Part shown: positions 42,686-51,247 of the stretch, piece by piece
Layout: each line of letters opens with the position of its first letter
Position numbering within the stretch: position 1 is the first letter of the stretch
Assembly (NCBI GenBank): GCA_006738865.1
Contig: AP019701.1
Span: forward strand, 3,282,001-3,346,000
Reading direction: 5' to 3'
DNA length: 64,000 nucleotides
From: Allostella sp. ATCC 35155
Lineage (GTDB): Bacteria; Pseudomonadota; Alphaproteobacteria; ATCC43930; Allostellaceae
Made by a program: the position numbers and the translations under genes
The notes under the pieces: model-generated
The model's input: the letters and a program-made list of their open reading frames with translations, nothing else
Databases searched by the model: none
What the model was told of the DNA's origin: nothing

Positions 42686-43558
42686 TTGACCGACGACACC
42701 GCCCCAGCGCCGCCGATCCGCGCCCGCCGCAGCTTCATCTTCGCGCCCGGCAACCGGCCGGACATGTTCCCCAAGGCGCTCGCCTGCGGCACCGACATCG
42801 TCTGCGTCGACCTCGAGGACGCAATCGCGCCGCAGGACAAGGCTGAAGCGCGACGCCTGGCCTTCGCCCGGCTGCCGGGGGCGGAGGGCCCGGCCCGGGT
42901 GGAGCGGATCATCCGCCTCAACTGCCTGCGCACGCTGGACGGGATGCGCGACGTCGAGGCGCTGGTCGCCGCGCCCGATCCCGTCGCCGCCGTCATGCTG
43001 CCCAAGGTCAAGGGGCCGGAGGAGGTGCGCAACCTCTCCGACCTCCTCGACGAGTACAAACTGCCCGCCCGCCTCCACGTCATCATCGAAACCAACCAGG
43101 CGCTGGAGGCGGCCTACGCCATCGGCCAGGCCAGCCCGCGCATCGAGGCGCTGTTCTTCGGCGGCGTCGACATGGCCGCCGACCTGCGCTGCAAACCGAC
43201 CTGGGGCGCCCTGCAATATGCCCGCTCGCGCGTCGTCCATGCCGCCGCCGCCGCCGGGGTCGACGCCATCGACGTCCCCTGGCTCGACCTCGAGGACCGC
43301 GAGGGCATGCTGGTGGAGGCCCGCCTCTCGGCCGAACTCGGCTTCTCCGGCAAGGGTGCCATCCATCCCCGCCAGATCCCGGACCTCAACACCATCTTCG
43401 CCCCCGACGCTGCGGCGGTGGACTATGCCCGCCGGGTGCTGGCGGCATGGGCCGGGAACAATTCCGGCCTGCTGGTCTTCGAGGGCAAGCTCATCGAGAA
43501 GCCGGTGCTTCGCAGCCTGGAGCGCATCCTCGCGACGCACGCGGCGGCGCAGGGCTAG
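42686..43558 (+). CDS. HpcH/HpaI-CitE-family aldolase/lyase
   Basis: A 290-residue CitE-like enzyme. The TTG at 42686 is taken as start because AAGGAGGA sits 6 bp before it and no ATG lies in range. Motifs are present: RRSFIFAPGNRPDMFPKALACGTDIVCVDLEDAIAPQDKAEAR (metal/CoA side), RLNCLRT, VMLPKVKGPEEV, HVIIETNQALEAA (metal Glu) and FFGGVDMAADL, with GFSGKGAIHPRQIPDLN at the end. Relatives split malyl-, citramalyl- or citryl-CoA-type compounds. The final gene of the M81-MFS-lyase operon. A nested inverted repeat follows 10 bp after its stop. Confidence 0.88.
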   Translation: MTDDTAPAPPIRARRSFIFAPGNRPDMFPKALACGTDIVCVDLEDAIAPQDKAEARRLAFARLPGAEGPARVERIIRLNCLRTLDGMRDVEALVAAPDPVAAVMLPKVKGPEEVRNLSDLLDEYKLPARLHVIIETNQALEAAYAIGQASPRIEALFFGGVDMAADLRCKPTWGALQYARSRVVHAAAAAGVDAIDVPWLDLEDREGMLVEARLSAELGFSGKGAIHPRQIPDLNTIFAPDAAAVDYARRVLAAWAGNNSGLLVFEGKLIEKPVLRSLERILATHAAAQG

Positions 43559-43567
43559 CCCCGGCTC

Positions 43568-43743
43568 ATACCAAGTCCGGTGGATGGGGAACGACCCGTC
43601 ATTGATACCGTTGCGTCCCTCGACTTCGCTCGGGATGAGGATAATTTCTTAATCATGTCAATAAGGTGGCTCATCCCGAGCGAAGTCGAGGGACGCACGG
43701 TCGCCGGCCGGCGCCATGAGTCATCGCTTTTCGGACTTGGTAT
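43568..43743. repeat. MITE-like element with nested inverted repeats
   Basis: A 176-bp intergenic block bounded by perfect 12-bp terminal inverted repeats, ATACCAAGTCCG (43568-43579) and CGGACTTGGTAT (43732-43743). Inside it lies a perfect 27-bp inverted repeat (43613-43639 and 43670-43696, key core CCTCGACTTCGCTCGGGATG) around a 30-bp AT-richer loop. The inner repeat resembles widespread intergenic palindromes of alphaproteobacteria. There is no transposase gene. Its right end abuts and overlaps the stop codon of the GTPase gene. A folded transcript could serve as a bidirectional terminator. Confidence 0.8.
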
Positions 43744-45404
43744 CAGAACGGCAGCCAGCGCGCCCGCAGGAACTCGACGATCTCGTCCGCCGTCGGCCAT
43801 TGCCCGTGGCGGCGGATATGGCCGACGAGATAGTCGAGATAGGCCTCGCCCGCGGTCTTGGTCATGGTCCCGGCGACCGCGGCCGTGATGGCGCCGCCCA
43901 GCACCGAGCCGACACCGGGAACGAGCTTGGCGAGGTTGCCGGCGAAGGCCGCGGCCGAGCGCACGCCGAGGCCCGTGGCGAGCGCGCCCGCGACCGAGAG
44001 GGCGAGGCCGCCGAGGCGGTCGTCGCGCACCTCGACCCCGACCGCGCGGGAGATGCCGGCGACCATAGCGATCATCACCGGCGCCAGCGCCGCCCAGCCG
44101 ACGAAGGGGATGGGCGTCGCCGCCAGCGCCGCGGCCGATGCCGTGGCACCGTCGATGACCCGGCGCGCGGCCCGCACCTTGGGCTCGATCGCCACCGACT
44201 GCGCGGCGGCGAAGGCGCCGCGCTGCCCCTCGGGCACCCGCCGCTCGCTCTCCTCGACGAGGCACGCGAGGCCGGAGGCGGGCACCGTCGTGCCCGAGGC
44301 GAAGCGGCGCGGCGCGGCCACGACCCGGACGACGGGCAGCTCGGGCAGGCGCTCCTTCGCCAGCGCCTCCATGCCGCGATCTTCCCAGCCCTTGGTCAGG
44401 ACGAGGATGGTCGGCACGCCCTGATCCGCCAGCAGCTGCGCCAACGCGCGGTCGGACTCCTCGATGCGGCCCGCGCCATTGTCGATGCAGAGCCAGGCGA
44501 GGTGGAGCTGCCGGTCGGTCGCCGCCTCGCGCCGGGCCGCGACGATCGCCGCCTCCAGCGCGGCGCGGCTGCCGGCATAGTCGCCGGCTTCCAGCCCGCG
44601 CGTGTCGAGCAGGCGGACCGGAAAGCCCGGCTCGCCGTACCATTGCGCCTGGTCGGTGACCGGCTCGCCGATGCCGGTGGCGGCGAGATCGCGGCCGAAG
44701 ACGGCATTCACCAGCGTGCTCTTGCCGGCGCCGGACTTGCCGCAGACCAGGACGTTGCAGGGCGCCATCCGCGCGAAGGCGAGACGCTCGCTGCGGCCGG
44801 CCAGGCGATCGATGAGCCCGTCCCAGCCGGCGAAGCGGTGGCCGCGGACCTGCCCGGCGATCACGTCGACCGCCGGGTCGGCCGCCGGCGCCGTCTCGTC
44901 CGGGGCGACGGCGAAGACGTCAAATCGCAGGCGGCGCCGGCTCCGTGCCCGCAGGGCGGCGATGTGGAAGACCGCGAGCGCGAGATCGCCGGCCGCCGCC
45001 AGCGCGGCCGGCGGCGTCACCGGCGGCCCGTCCGCACCGAACCCGAAATGGGCCAGGATCGCCTGTTCGACGGCCAGCATCCCGGCATCCTCGGCGGTTG
45101 CGACCCCGATCCGCCGGGCCGTGTCGCGCAGGGCCGCCGCATAGTCCGAATCGCCCCAGCCGAGCCGGCCGCGCAGCGCCCGCCGCGCCAGCTGGTCGAC
45201 CGCGTCGGCCAGCCGGTCCGGCCAGCGGCTGGGCCGCGACGGCGCCGCCGCCACGCGCGGATCGCCCGCCAGCGTATCCGGAACGGCGCGGCGCAGCAGG
45301 TCGGCGAGCGGCCGCAGGTCGACGTCGGTCGAGAAGGCAAAGAGGCCGGTCAGATCGCCTGCGCCGGTCGCCCGGTCGATGTCGGCCTTCAGCGTCGCAA
45401 CCAT
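43743..45404 (-). CDS. GTPase with C-terminal DUF697 membrane domain
   Basis: A 553-residue protein from the ATG at 45404 (MVATLKADIDRATGAG). An N-terminal helical region of about 215 residues precedes an Era/dynamin-like G domain: P-loop CGKSGAGKSTLVN (Gly222 onward), DTRGLEAGDYAGS (G3-like DxxG) and VLTKGWED (G4-like, TKxxD in place of NKxD). The C-terminal 180 residues carry a hydrophobic DUF697 region (IPFVGWAALAPVMIAMVAGI, LGVRSAAAFAGNLAKLVPGVGSVLGGAITAAVAGTMTKTAGEAYLDYLVG). DUF697 also occurs in YcjF-like proteins. Expected at the inner membrane. Its gene faces a membrane-protein gene across 51 bp. Function unknown. Confidence 0.82.
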   Translation of the reverse strand: MVATLKADIDRATGAGDLTGLFAFSTDVDLRPLADLLRRAVPDTLAGDPRVAAAPSRPSRWPDRLADAVDQLARRALRGRLGWGDSDYAAALRDTARRIGVATAEDAGMLAVEQAILAHFGFGADGPPVTPPAALAAAGDLALAVFHIAALRARSRRRLRFDVFAVAPDETAPAADPAVDVIAGQVRGHRFAGWDGLIDRLAGRSERLAFARMAPCNVLVCGKSGAGKSTLVNAVFGRDLAATGIGEPVTDQAQWYGEPGFPVRLLDTRGLEAGDYAGSRAALEAAIVAARREAATDRQLHLAWLCIDNGAGRIEESDRALAQLLADQGVPTILVLTKGWEDRGMEALAKERLPELPVVRVVAAPRRFASGTTVPASGLACLVEESERRVPEGQRGAFAAAQSVAIEPKVRAARRVIDGATASAAALAATPIPFVGWAALAPVMIAMVAGISRAVGVEVRDDRLGGLALSVAGALATGLGVRSAAAFAGNLAKLVPGVGSVLGGAITAAVAGTMTKTAGEAYLDYLVGHIRRHGQWPTADEIVEFLRARWLPF

Positions 45405-45455
45405 GCCCCGCGCCTTCCCGTTGGCATCCCGTGCTAGACATGGCCCCGCCCCACC

Positions 45456-46160
45456 ATGACCACCAGCCTCGCCGCCCGCATCCTCACCCTCCTGCAGGAC
45501 TCGCTGGAGGAGCCGATCGCCGACATCGCCAACGCGCTGGTGTCCGAGCGGATGCTGCGCTGGGCGGGGCACGAGGCGATGGTGGCGATGGCGGCCGCCG
45601 CCGGCCTCTACGGCGTGCTGCTGGCGGTGCCGCTGCTGCCGTCGGAGGAATGGGGCGTGGTGCCGGCCTGCGCCATCATCCTCGCCTTCTTCACCCACCT
45701 CTTCTGGTCGGCATGGCCGGCGGTCCGCGCGGTGCCGCTGCTGGTACGCCTCCGGGTCGGCCCGCGGCAGGCGGTGCGCCTGCTGCTGTTCCGGACGATC
45801 TCGCGCATGCTGCACGAGATCGAGGGCGAACTGACGGGCTGGGCCGAGCGCAAGGGCACGCTGGCCCGCAATGCGGTGGCGCTGCTGCAATGGGGCGCGG
45901 CGACGCCGACCGACCGCATCGCCTGGCAGCTGGCGGAACGGCTGGAGCCGCGCATCGTCCGCCATGCGCTCCGGGCCGGGCTGCTGGCCGTGGCGCCGAC
46001 CGGCCTCATGTTCTGGATGTTCCGCTGGGTCGTCGTCTACGGCGAGTTGCTCGACCGCACCGCCCATCTCGGGCCGCTGGAAGCCGCCCTCTATCCGATC
46101 GCGACCGCGATCGACCTCGTTGCGGGCACCGGTCTCCGGGCATGGCTCAAGGGCGGCTGA
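45456..46160 (+). CDS. uncharacterised membrane protein between two GTPases
   Basis: A 234-residue protein of no family I recognise. It has an amphipathic N-terminus (LQDSLEEPIADIANALVSERMLRWAGHEAM), two close hydrophobic helices (about residues 44-62 and 68-88), a central charged helical part (RQAVRLLLFRTISRMLHEIEGELTGWAERKG), a third hydrophobic helix near 173-192 (AGLLAVAPTGLMFWMFRWVVVYG) and a weakly hydrophobic end. The central charged region could be cytoplasmic. It is transcribed opposite to both neighbouring GTPase genes and ends 6 bp before the second one. Its likely role is a membrane partner of the GTPases, by context only. Confidence 0.7.
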   Translation: MTTSLAARILTLLQDSLEEPIADIANALVSERMLRWAGHEAMVAMAAAAGLYGVLLAVPLLPSEEWGVVPACAIILAFFTHLFWSAWPAVRAVPLLVRLRVGPRQAVRLLLFRTISRMLHEIEGELTGWAERKGTLARNAVALLQWGAATPTDRIAWQLAERLEPRIVRHALRAGLLAVAPTGLMFWMFRWVVVYGELLDRTAHLGPLEAALYPIATAIDLVAGTGLRAWLKGG

Positions 46161-46166
46161 GGCGCG

Positions 46167-46868
46167 TCACCAGCCGTAGGGCGGCCACTCGCGCTCCAGC
46201 CGCTCGGCCACGACGGGCGAGACCGCCCGGATCGTCGCCGCCCGCAGCCTGTCGAGGCCGTGCCGCTCCACGAGCACCGAGCCGTCCGCCGCGATGCGCG
46301 GGCGAACGCACAGCGGAACGACCGCCGCCAGGTCCGGAACGGCGCGACGGAAGGCATCCGCCATCGCCGCCTCCTCGCCCGGCTCGGCCTGGGTCAGCAC
46401 GCCGATCGCCGGGACGCGCGCCGCCCGCAGCGCCGCCGCCAGGGCGGCCTCGCTGCCGCCCTCGCCCGAGAAGACACGGTGCGCATCGGCGCGCACGCAG
46501 AGCCATGCCGCGTGCGGCAGCGCGCTCGCCGGCATCCGGCGCAACAGGCGGCGCACGCCCTCCACCTGCCTCGCGCCACGCGCCAGCTCCAGGCCGACGG
46601 TGTCGGCGAGTGCGAGCGGCAGCTCGTCCCGCCACTGCCAGGCGAGCGCTGCCGTGGCCGGCGAGACGTCCGGGACGGCACGGCCGAGCGCCGCCGCCAC
46701 GAGGCTGGTCTTGCCGGCGCCCGTCGGGCCCGCGACCCAGATGCGGACGCGGGCGCGGCAGGCGTCCGGCACCTCCCCTGCCCCACGCCCGAACAGCCAC
46801 GCCCAGGCGCCGCCGGCGAGCGCCGCCGCCGCCGCAGCGGCACCCCAGGCGATCAAGGGCACCGGCAT
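46167..46868 (-). CDS. small membrane-anchored GTPase
   Basis: A 233-residue protein with one N-terminal transmembrane helix (residues 4-26, PLIAWGAAAAAAALAGGAWAWLF) and a compact G domain: P-loop GPTGAGKTSLV at residues 47-57, ADTVGLE (DxxG-like) near residue 90, and a later ALRAARVPAIGVLTQAEPGEEA region where a TKxD-type motif is replaced by TQAE. The absence of a normal G4 means nucleotide specificity is uncertain. It ends convergently with the membrane protein 45456-46160 (6-bp gap) and is the last gene behind the FAD oxidoreductase (16-bp gap) on the same strand. Confidence 0.75.
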   Translation of the reverse strand: MPVPLIAWGAAAAAAALAGGAWAWLFGRGAGEVPDACRARVRIWVAGPTGAGKTSLVAAALGRAVPDVSPATAALAWQWRDELPLALADTVGLELARGARQVEGVRRLLRRMPASALPHAAWLCVRADAHRVFSGEGGSEAALAAALRAARVPAIGVLTQAEPGEEAAMADAFRRAVPDLAAVVPLCVRPRIAADGSVLVERHGLDRLRAATIRAVSPVVAERLEREWPPYGW

Positions 46869-46884
46869 GGTCGCGGCACCGCGC

Positions 46885-48159
46885 TCAATGCAACCGGTCC
46901 TGCAGCCGGTACCAGAGGCCGACCAGGGGCAGGAACCACGGGCGACCGTAATGGCCGCGGATCGCCGGCCAGTCGAGGCCGCGCAGCGGGTTGGCCGACG
47001 CATCGCCACCCATGACGCGCGCCATCATCCGGCCCATATGGACCGACATCTGGACCCCGTGGCCGCTGTAGCCCATGGCGTAGTGGAGGCCGTCGCGCTC
47101 GCCGGCGCGCGGGAACCGGTCAGCCGTCATGTCGACGAGACCGCCCCAGCAATAGTCGATGCGGGTCTTCGCCAGCTCGGGGAAGATCGCACGCATCCCC
47201 GCCTCCAGGATGCGGCCGCTGCGCTGGTCGGACTGCGGGCTCGACATGGCAAAGCGCGCCCGGCCGCCGAAGATCAGGCGGTCGTCGGGCGCCATGCGGA
47301 AATAATTGCCGATGATCCGCGTCGTCGTCGCGGTGCGGCGGCCCGGCATGATCCGGTCGGCGAGCGCGCGCGGCAGCGGCTCGGTCGCGACGATGAAGCT
47401 GCCGACCGGCACGATGCGGCGGCGGAACCAGCCGAGCGGCCCCTTCAGGGACGCCCCCGTCGCGACCAGCACCTGCCCCGCCTCGACCGTGCCGCGCCGC
47501 GTCTCCAGCCGCCAGCCGCCGCCCTGCCGGGCCATCGCCGTCACCAGCGCATCCTCGTGGATGCGCGCGCCGTTGCGGGCCGCCGCCTCGGCGAGGCCGA
47601 CGGCGAAGCGGCCGACATGCAGCATCGCGCTCTTCGGGTGGAGGATCGCGCCGTGGAAGGCGTCGGAACCGATCTCGGCGGTGAGATCGGCGCGCGACAG
47701 CAGCCGCGCCTGCGGGTCCGCCTCCCGCGCCAGGGCGGCGTGGCTCTTCTCCAGCTTGGCGAAATGCTCGGGCTTGGCCGCGAGCTTGATCTTGCCGGAA
47801 CGGCGAAAGTCGCAGGCGATGCCCTCCTCGGCCACGATCGCCTCGACCGTGTCGACGGCGGCGTCGAAGGCGCGGTAGAGCGCGAGCGCAGGCTCCGCCC
47901 CCAGCGTCGCCGACGCGCCGGCGAAGTCGTGGGCGAGGCCATTGTTGCAGTGGCCGCCGTTGCGGCCCGACGCCTCGCCGGCGATGCGCCCGCCCTCCAG
48001 CACGACGACGTCCGCCCCCGCCTTGGCGAAGGCGAGCGCGGCCGACAGGCCCGTGAAGCCGCCACCGATGATCGCGACATCGGCCCGGCCGCCGACCGGC
48101 CCCGGCGCCGCCGCCGTGAAGGGCGGCGCGGTCGCCAGCCAGTAGGGCTCCAGCTTCAT
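46885..48159 (-). CDS. FAD-dependent amino/polyamine oxidoreductase (PuuB/DAO-like)
   Basis: A 424-residue DAO-family flavoenzyme. The N-terminal dinucleotide fold reads ADVAIIGGGFTGLSAALAFAKAGADVVVLEGGRIAGEASGRNGGHCNNGLAHDFAG, a pattern typical of gamma-glutamylputrescine oxidase-like proteins. The internal MLHVGRFAVGLAEAAARNGARIHE and VLVATGASLKGPLGWFRRRIVPVGSFIVATEPL segments and the C-terminal YCWGGLVDMTADRFPRAGERDGLHYAMGYSGHGVQMSVHMGRMMARVMGGD complete the domain. It probably oxidises an amino or glutamyl-amine substrate. Its ATG abuts the stop of the HAD gene upstream without a gap, so they are co-transcribed. Confidence 0.88.
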   Translation of the reverse strand: MKLEPYWLATAPPFTAAAPGPVGGRADVAIIGGGFTGLSAALAFAKAGADVVVLEGGRIAGEASGRNGGHCNNGLAHDFAGASATLGAEPALALYRAFDAAVDTVEAIVAEEGIACDFRRSGKIKLAAKPEHFAKLEKSHAALAREADPQARLLSRADLTAEIGSDAFHGAILHPKSAMLHVGRFAVGLAEAAARNGARIHEDALVTAMARQGGGWRLETRRGTVEAGQVLVATGASLKGPLGWFRRRIVPVGSFIVATEPLPRALADRIMPGRRTATTTRIIGNYFRMAPDDRLIFGGRARFAMSSPQSDQRSGRILEAGMRAIFPELAKTRIDYCWGGLVDMTADRFPRAGERDGLHYAMGYSGHGVQMSVHMGRMMARVMGGDASANPLRGLDWPAIRGHYGRPWFLPLVGLWYRLQDRLH

Positions 48160-48828
48160 CTAGAGGCCCAGCAGGTCGGCGACGCCGCCGATGTTGGTGA
48201 CCGGGTGGTAGTCGTAGGCCGGGCAGGCGGGATCGTGCCCGCGGTCGACGAAGACCTTGTTGGTGATCCGCAGGTCGTTGGCCGACATCAGGTCGTAGCG
48301 CAGGCTGGAGGAGACGTGGAGGATGTCTCCCGGCCCGCAGCCGAGCTGGTCCAGCATGTATTCGAAGGCCCGCAGCCGCGGCTTGTAGGCCTGGGCCTGC
48401 TGGGCGGTGTAGACGCGGTGGAACGGGGCACCCAGCTTGTCGACGTTCGACTGGATCTGGTCGTCCGACGCGTTGGACAGCACGACCAGCGGATAGCGGC
48501 TGGCCAGCCGGGACAGCCCCTCGGCCACGTCGGCGTGCGGCCCCCATGTCGGCACCGCCTCGTAGATGCGGCGGCCGTCCTCCGGCCGGAAGGGGATGCC
48601 CCACAGGCGGCAGCTGCGCTCGACCGCGTTCATCAGCACGTCGGCATAGGGCTTCCAGTCGCCCAGAACCTCGTCGAACCGGTAGGCGGCGAAATCGCGG
48701 ATGAAGCGGTCCATCGCGTCCGCCGGGATGCGGTCGCCGAACAGCTCGCGCGACATCTCCGGCATGCGGAAGCGCGTCAGCGTGCCGTAGCAGTCGAAGG
48801 TGATGAATTTCGGCCGGAACTCGATCAT
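48160..48828 (-). CDS. HAD-superfamily hydrolase, haloacid dehalogenase type II-like
   Basis: A 222-residue HAD hydrolase from the ATG at 48828 (MIEFRPKFITFDCYGTLTRF). The nucleophile Asp is in TFDCYGTLT; motif II Ser/Asn is in YPLVVLSNASDDQ; motif III Lys is in AQAYKPRLRAFEYML; and SSSLRYDLMSANDLRITNKVFVDR precedes the last acidic motif. The type II haloacid dehalogenase subgroup acts on 2-haloacids, but many relatives are phosphatases. Directly in front of the FAD oxidoreductase with no spacer. Confidence 0.87.
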   Translation of the reverse strand: MIEFRPKFITFDCYGTLTRFRMPEMSRELFGDRIPADAMDRFIRDFAAYRFDEVLGDWKPYADVLMNAVERSCRLWGIPFRPEDGRRIYEAVPTWGPHADVAEGLSRLASRYPLVVLSNASDDQIQSNVDKLGAPFHRVYTAQQAQAYKPRLRAFEYMLDQLGCGPGDILHVSSSLRYDLMSANDLRITNKVFVDRGHDPACPAYDYHPVTNIGGVADLLGL

Positions 48829-48928
48829 CGTGCGGCGCCCGTCCCCCGCGAGGATTGGGATGCGATGGCGGCGGCGGGCCGCGGGGTATACAAGCCGCGC
48901 CGCCAGACGATAGCGACAGGAGGCCCGG

Positions 48929-49795
48929 GTGGCGACAGGGACCGGAGGGGCGACAGGAATTGGAGCGATGCGGGCGTTGACCGATGGCGACCTCGCCGCG
49001 GCGCACGGGCTGTCGCAGGCGGTCGGCTGGGCGCACCGGCTCGACGACTGGCGCTTCGTCCACGGTCTCGGCCGGGGCTTTGCGGTCGATGAGGACGGCA
49101 AGCTGGTCGGCACCGGCCTCTACTGGCCATTCGGCACCGGCTTCGCCACCCTCGGCCTCGTCATCGTCGCACCCGACCGCCAGGGGGCCGGCATCGGCCG
49201 CCGGCTGATGACGGGTCTCCTCGAGGCGATCGGACCGCGGACGACGATCCTCAATGCCACGGACGCCGGCGCGCCGCTCTACGAGAAGCTCGACTTCCGC
49301 ACGACCGGCATCATCCAGCAGCACCAGGGCGCCGGGTTCCGCGTGCCGGACGCTCCCCTGCCCTCCGGCGGGCACATCCGGCCGGCGACCATGGCAGACC
49401 TGCCGGCGATGACGGCGCTGGATTCTGCGGCCACGGGGCTGGAGCGACCGCACGTCCTGACCGCGCTGCTCGCCGTCGCCGAGCCGGCGATCCTGGAACA
49501 GGACGGCCGGCCGGTCGGCTTTGCGGTCTGCCGCGCCTTCGGCCGCGGCCGCGTCGTCGGCCCGATCGTGGCGCCGGACGCCGAGGGGGCCAGGGCGCTC
49601 ATCGCCCATTGGATGCGGCAGCATCACGGCAGCTTCCTGCGCGTCGACATTCCCGAGCCGACCGGACTCGGGCCCTGGCTGGTCGCGACCGGCCTGCCCG
49701 CCATCGCCCCGGCGATCACCATGGCCCGCGGCGCGCCGCCGGTGCCGGGAACCGATGTCCGGCTGTTCGGCCTCATCAATCAGGCGCTAGGCTGA
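48929..49795 (+). CDS. GNAT acetyltransferase with two domains
   Basis: A 288-residue GNAT protein. The first domain has the acetyl-CoA site LVIVAPDRQGAGIGRRLMTGLLEAIG; the second, YitH/Acetyltransf_18-like, covers about 150-288 (GHIRPATMADLPAMTALDSAATGLERPHVLTALL, VGFAVCRAFGRGRVVGPIVAPDAEGARALIAHWM). GTG 48929 has an AGGAGG site; ATG 48968 (MRALTD) has a weaker GGAG and is an alternative giving a 275-residue protein. Substrate unknown. Divergent from the HAD gene. Confidence 0.85.
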   Translation: MATGTGGATGIGAMRALTDGDLAAAHGLSQAVGWAHRLDDWRFVHGLGRGFAVDEDGKLVGTGLYWPFGTGFATLGLVIVAPDRQGAGIGRRLMTGLLEAIGPRTTILNATDAGAPLYEKLDFRTTGIIQQHQGAGFRVPDAPLPSGGHIRPATMADLPAMTALDSAATGLERPHVLTALLAVAEPAILEQDGRPVGFAVCRAFGRGRVVGPIVAPDAEGARALIAHWMRQHHGSFLRVDIPEPTGLGPWLVATGLPAIAPAITMARGAPPVPGTDVRLFGLINQALG

Positions 49796-49838
49796 GGTTC
49801 GTCGCCCTTCCGATTCCGGATCATCCAGGAGCCGCCCC

Positions 49839-51236
49839 ATGGCCGGACGCTACGACCCGCAGACCTTCCGCGCGCCGACCTTCCACGACGCCACCCCCGC
49901 CTTCCGGGACGGCGGCGACAGCCCGCGCGCCTATCTCGAACGCTGCCTCGCCGCCATCGCCGAGCGCGAACCGGTGGTGAAGGCTTTCGTCACCATCAAC
50001 ACCGAGGGCGCCCGCGCGGCCGCGGACGAGAGCGCGGCGCGCTGGAAGGCCGGACGGCCGCTGTCGCCGATCGACGGCCTGCCGATCGGCATCAAGGACC
50101 TGCTGGAAACCAGGGACATGCCGACCGAGATGGGCTGCGAAGCCTATCGCGGGAACTTCCCCAAGCGCGACAATGCGGCGGTCTCGGCCCTACGGCGGTC
50201 GGGCGCGGTCGTCCTGGGCAAGACGACGACGGCCGAACTGGGCGGCGCGCATCCGCCGGCGACGACCAACCCGTTCGACCCCGCGCGCACGCCGGGCGGC
50301 TCCTCCTCCGGCTCGGCGGCGGCCGTGGGCGCCGGCATGATCCCGGCTGCCGTCGGCTCCCAGGTCGGCGGGTCGATCGTCCGTCCGGCCGCCTTCTGCG
50401 GCAATTTCGCCCTGAAGCCGACCCAGGGCGGCATCAATCGCGGCGAGCGCCAGTCGACCAGCATGAGCACGCACGGCATCCATGCCGGATCGGTCGAGGA
50501 TGTCTGGGTCACCTCGATGGCGATCGTGCGCTGGGCCGGAGGCGATCCGGGCAAGCGCGGCCTCTTCGGCCCCGCGACGACCCCGGAGGCGGTGAAGCCC
50601 AGCCGCCTGATCGTACTGGAGACGGAGGGCTGGCCCGACATCGACGACGCGACCCGCGAGGGCTTCGCCCGGATGCTGGCGGCACTGGAGGCGGCCGGCG
50701 TCACGCTGCTGCGCCGCGCCGATCATGCCTGGATCGAGGCTCTGGAAGGCGCCATCGCCAACGGCCGCTCGCTCTGCGGCAGCATCACGGCGTGGGAGAA
50801 CCACTGGGCCCACCGCAATCTCGTCGACGAGCACCCGGACCGGGTCAGCGAGCGGGCCAAGGCGGTCCTGGCCCGCGCCGAGGCGATGGATTTCGAGGAT
50901 TATCGCCGCCTGTTGGTCGAGCGCGAGGCCGCGCAGCTGCGTCACGCGGCGCTGGCCCCGCTGGCCGACGCCTGCATCATGCTGTCCTGTCCGGGGCCGG
51001 CCCCGCTGTGGCCGGGCGACCGGCCGGGCCAGCCGCTGGCGCCGCGGCCGACCGGCGACTTCGTCTTCAACGCACCGAGTTCGATGCTGTTCGCGCCGGC
51101 CTTCACGATGCCGCTGATGGGCGTCGACGGGATGCCGGTCGGCGTGCAGCTGATGGGCCAGCAGCACGAGGATGCCCGCATCACCGCCATGGCCCGCTGG
51201 ATGATGCAGGCGGTGACGCCGGTCGTCGTCGCATAG
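49839..51236 (+). CDS. amidase, amidase-signature family (2)
   Basis: A 465-residue amidase. Catalytic Lys in LPIGIKDLLETRDMPTEMG, GGSSSGSAAAVGAGMIPAAVGSQVGGSIVRPAAFCG for the Ser pair, and LKPTQGGINRGER, a typical substrate-loop region. The C-terminal FAPAFTMPLMGVDGMPVGVQLMGQQHEDARI is standard. It differs strongly from the other amidase here (19312-20583). It is followed after 11 bp by a PEP-mutase/isocitrate-lyase-family gene, forming an operon that may first hydrolyse an amide and then cleave a carbon-carbon bond. Confidence 0.88.
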   Translation: MAGRYDPQTFRAPTFHDATPAFRDGGDSPRAYLERCLAAIAEREPVVKAFVTINTEGARAAADESAARWKAGRPLSPIDGLPIGIKDLLETRDMPTEMGCEAYRGNFPKRDNAAVSALRRSGAVVLGKTTTAELGGAHPPATTNPFDPARTPGGSSSGSAAAVGAGMIPAAVGSQVGGSIVRPAAFCGNFALKPTQGGINRGERQSTSMSTHGIHAGSVEDVWVTSMAIVRWAGGDPGKRGLFGPATTPEAVKPSRLIVLETEGWPDIDDATREGFARMLAALEAAGVTLLRRADHAWIEALEGAIANGRSLCGSITAWENHWAHRNLVDEHPDRVSERAKAVLARAEAMDFEDYRRLLVEREAAQLRHAALAPLADACIMLSCPGPAPLWPGDRPGQPLAPRPTGDFVFNAPSSMLFAPAFTMPLMGVDGMPVGVQLMGQQHEDARITAMARWMMQAVTPVVVA

Positions 51237-51247
51237 GGGCAGCCGCC

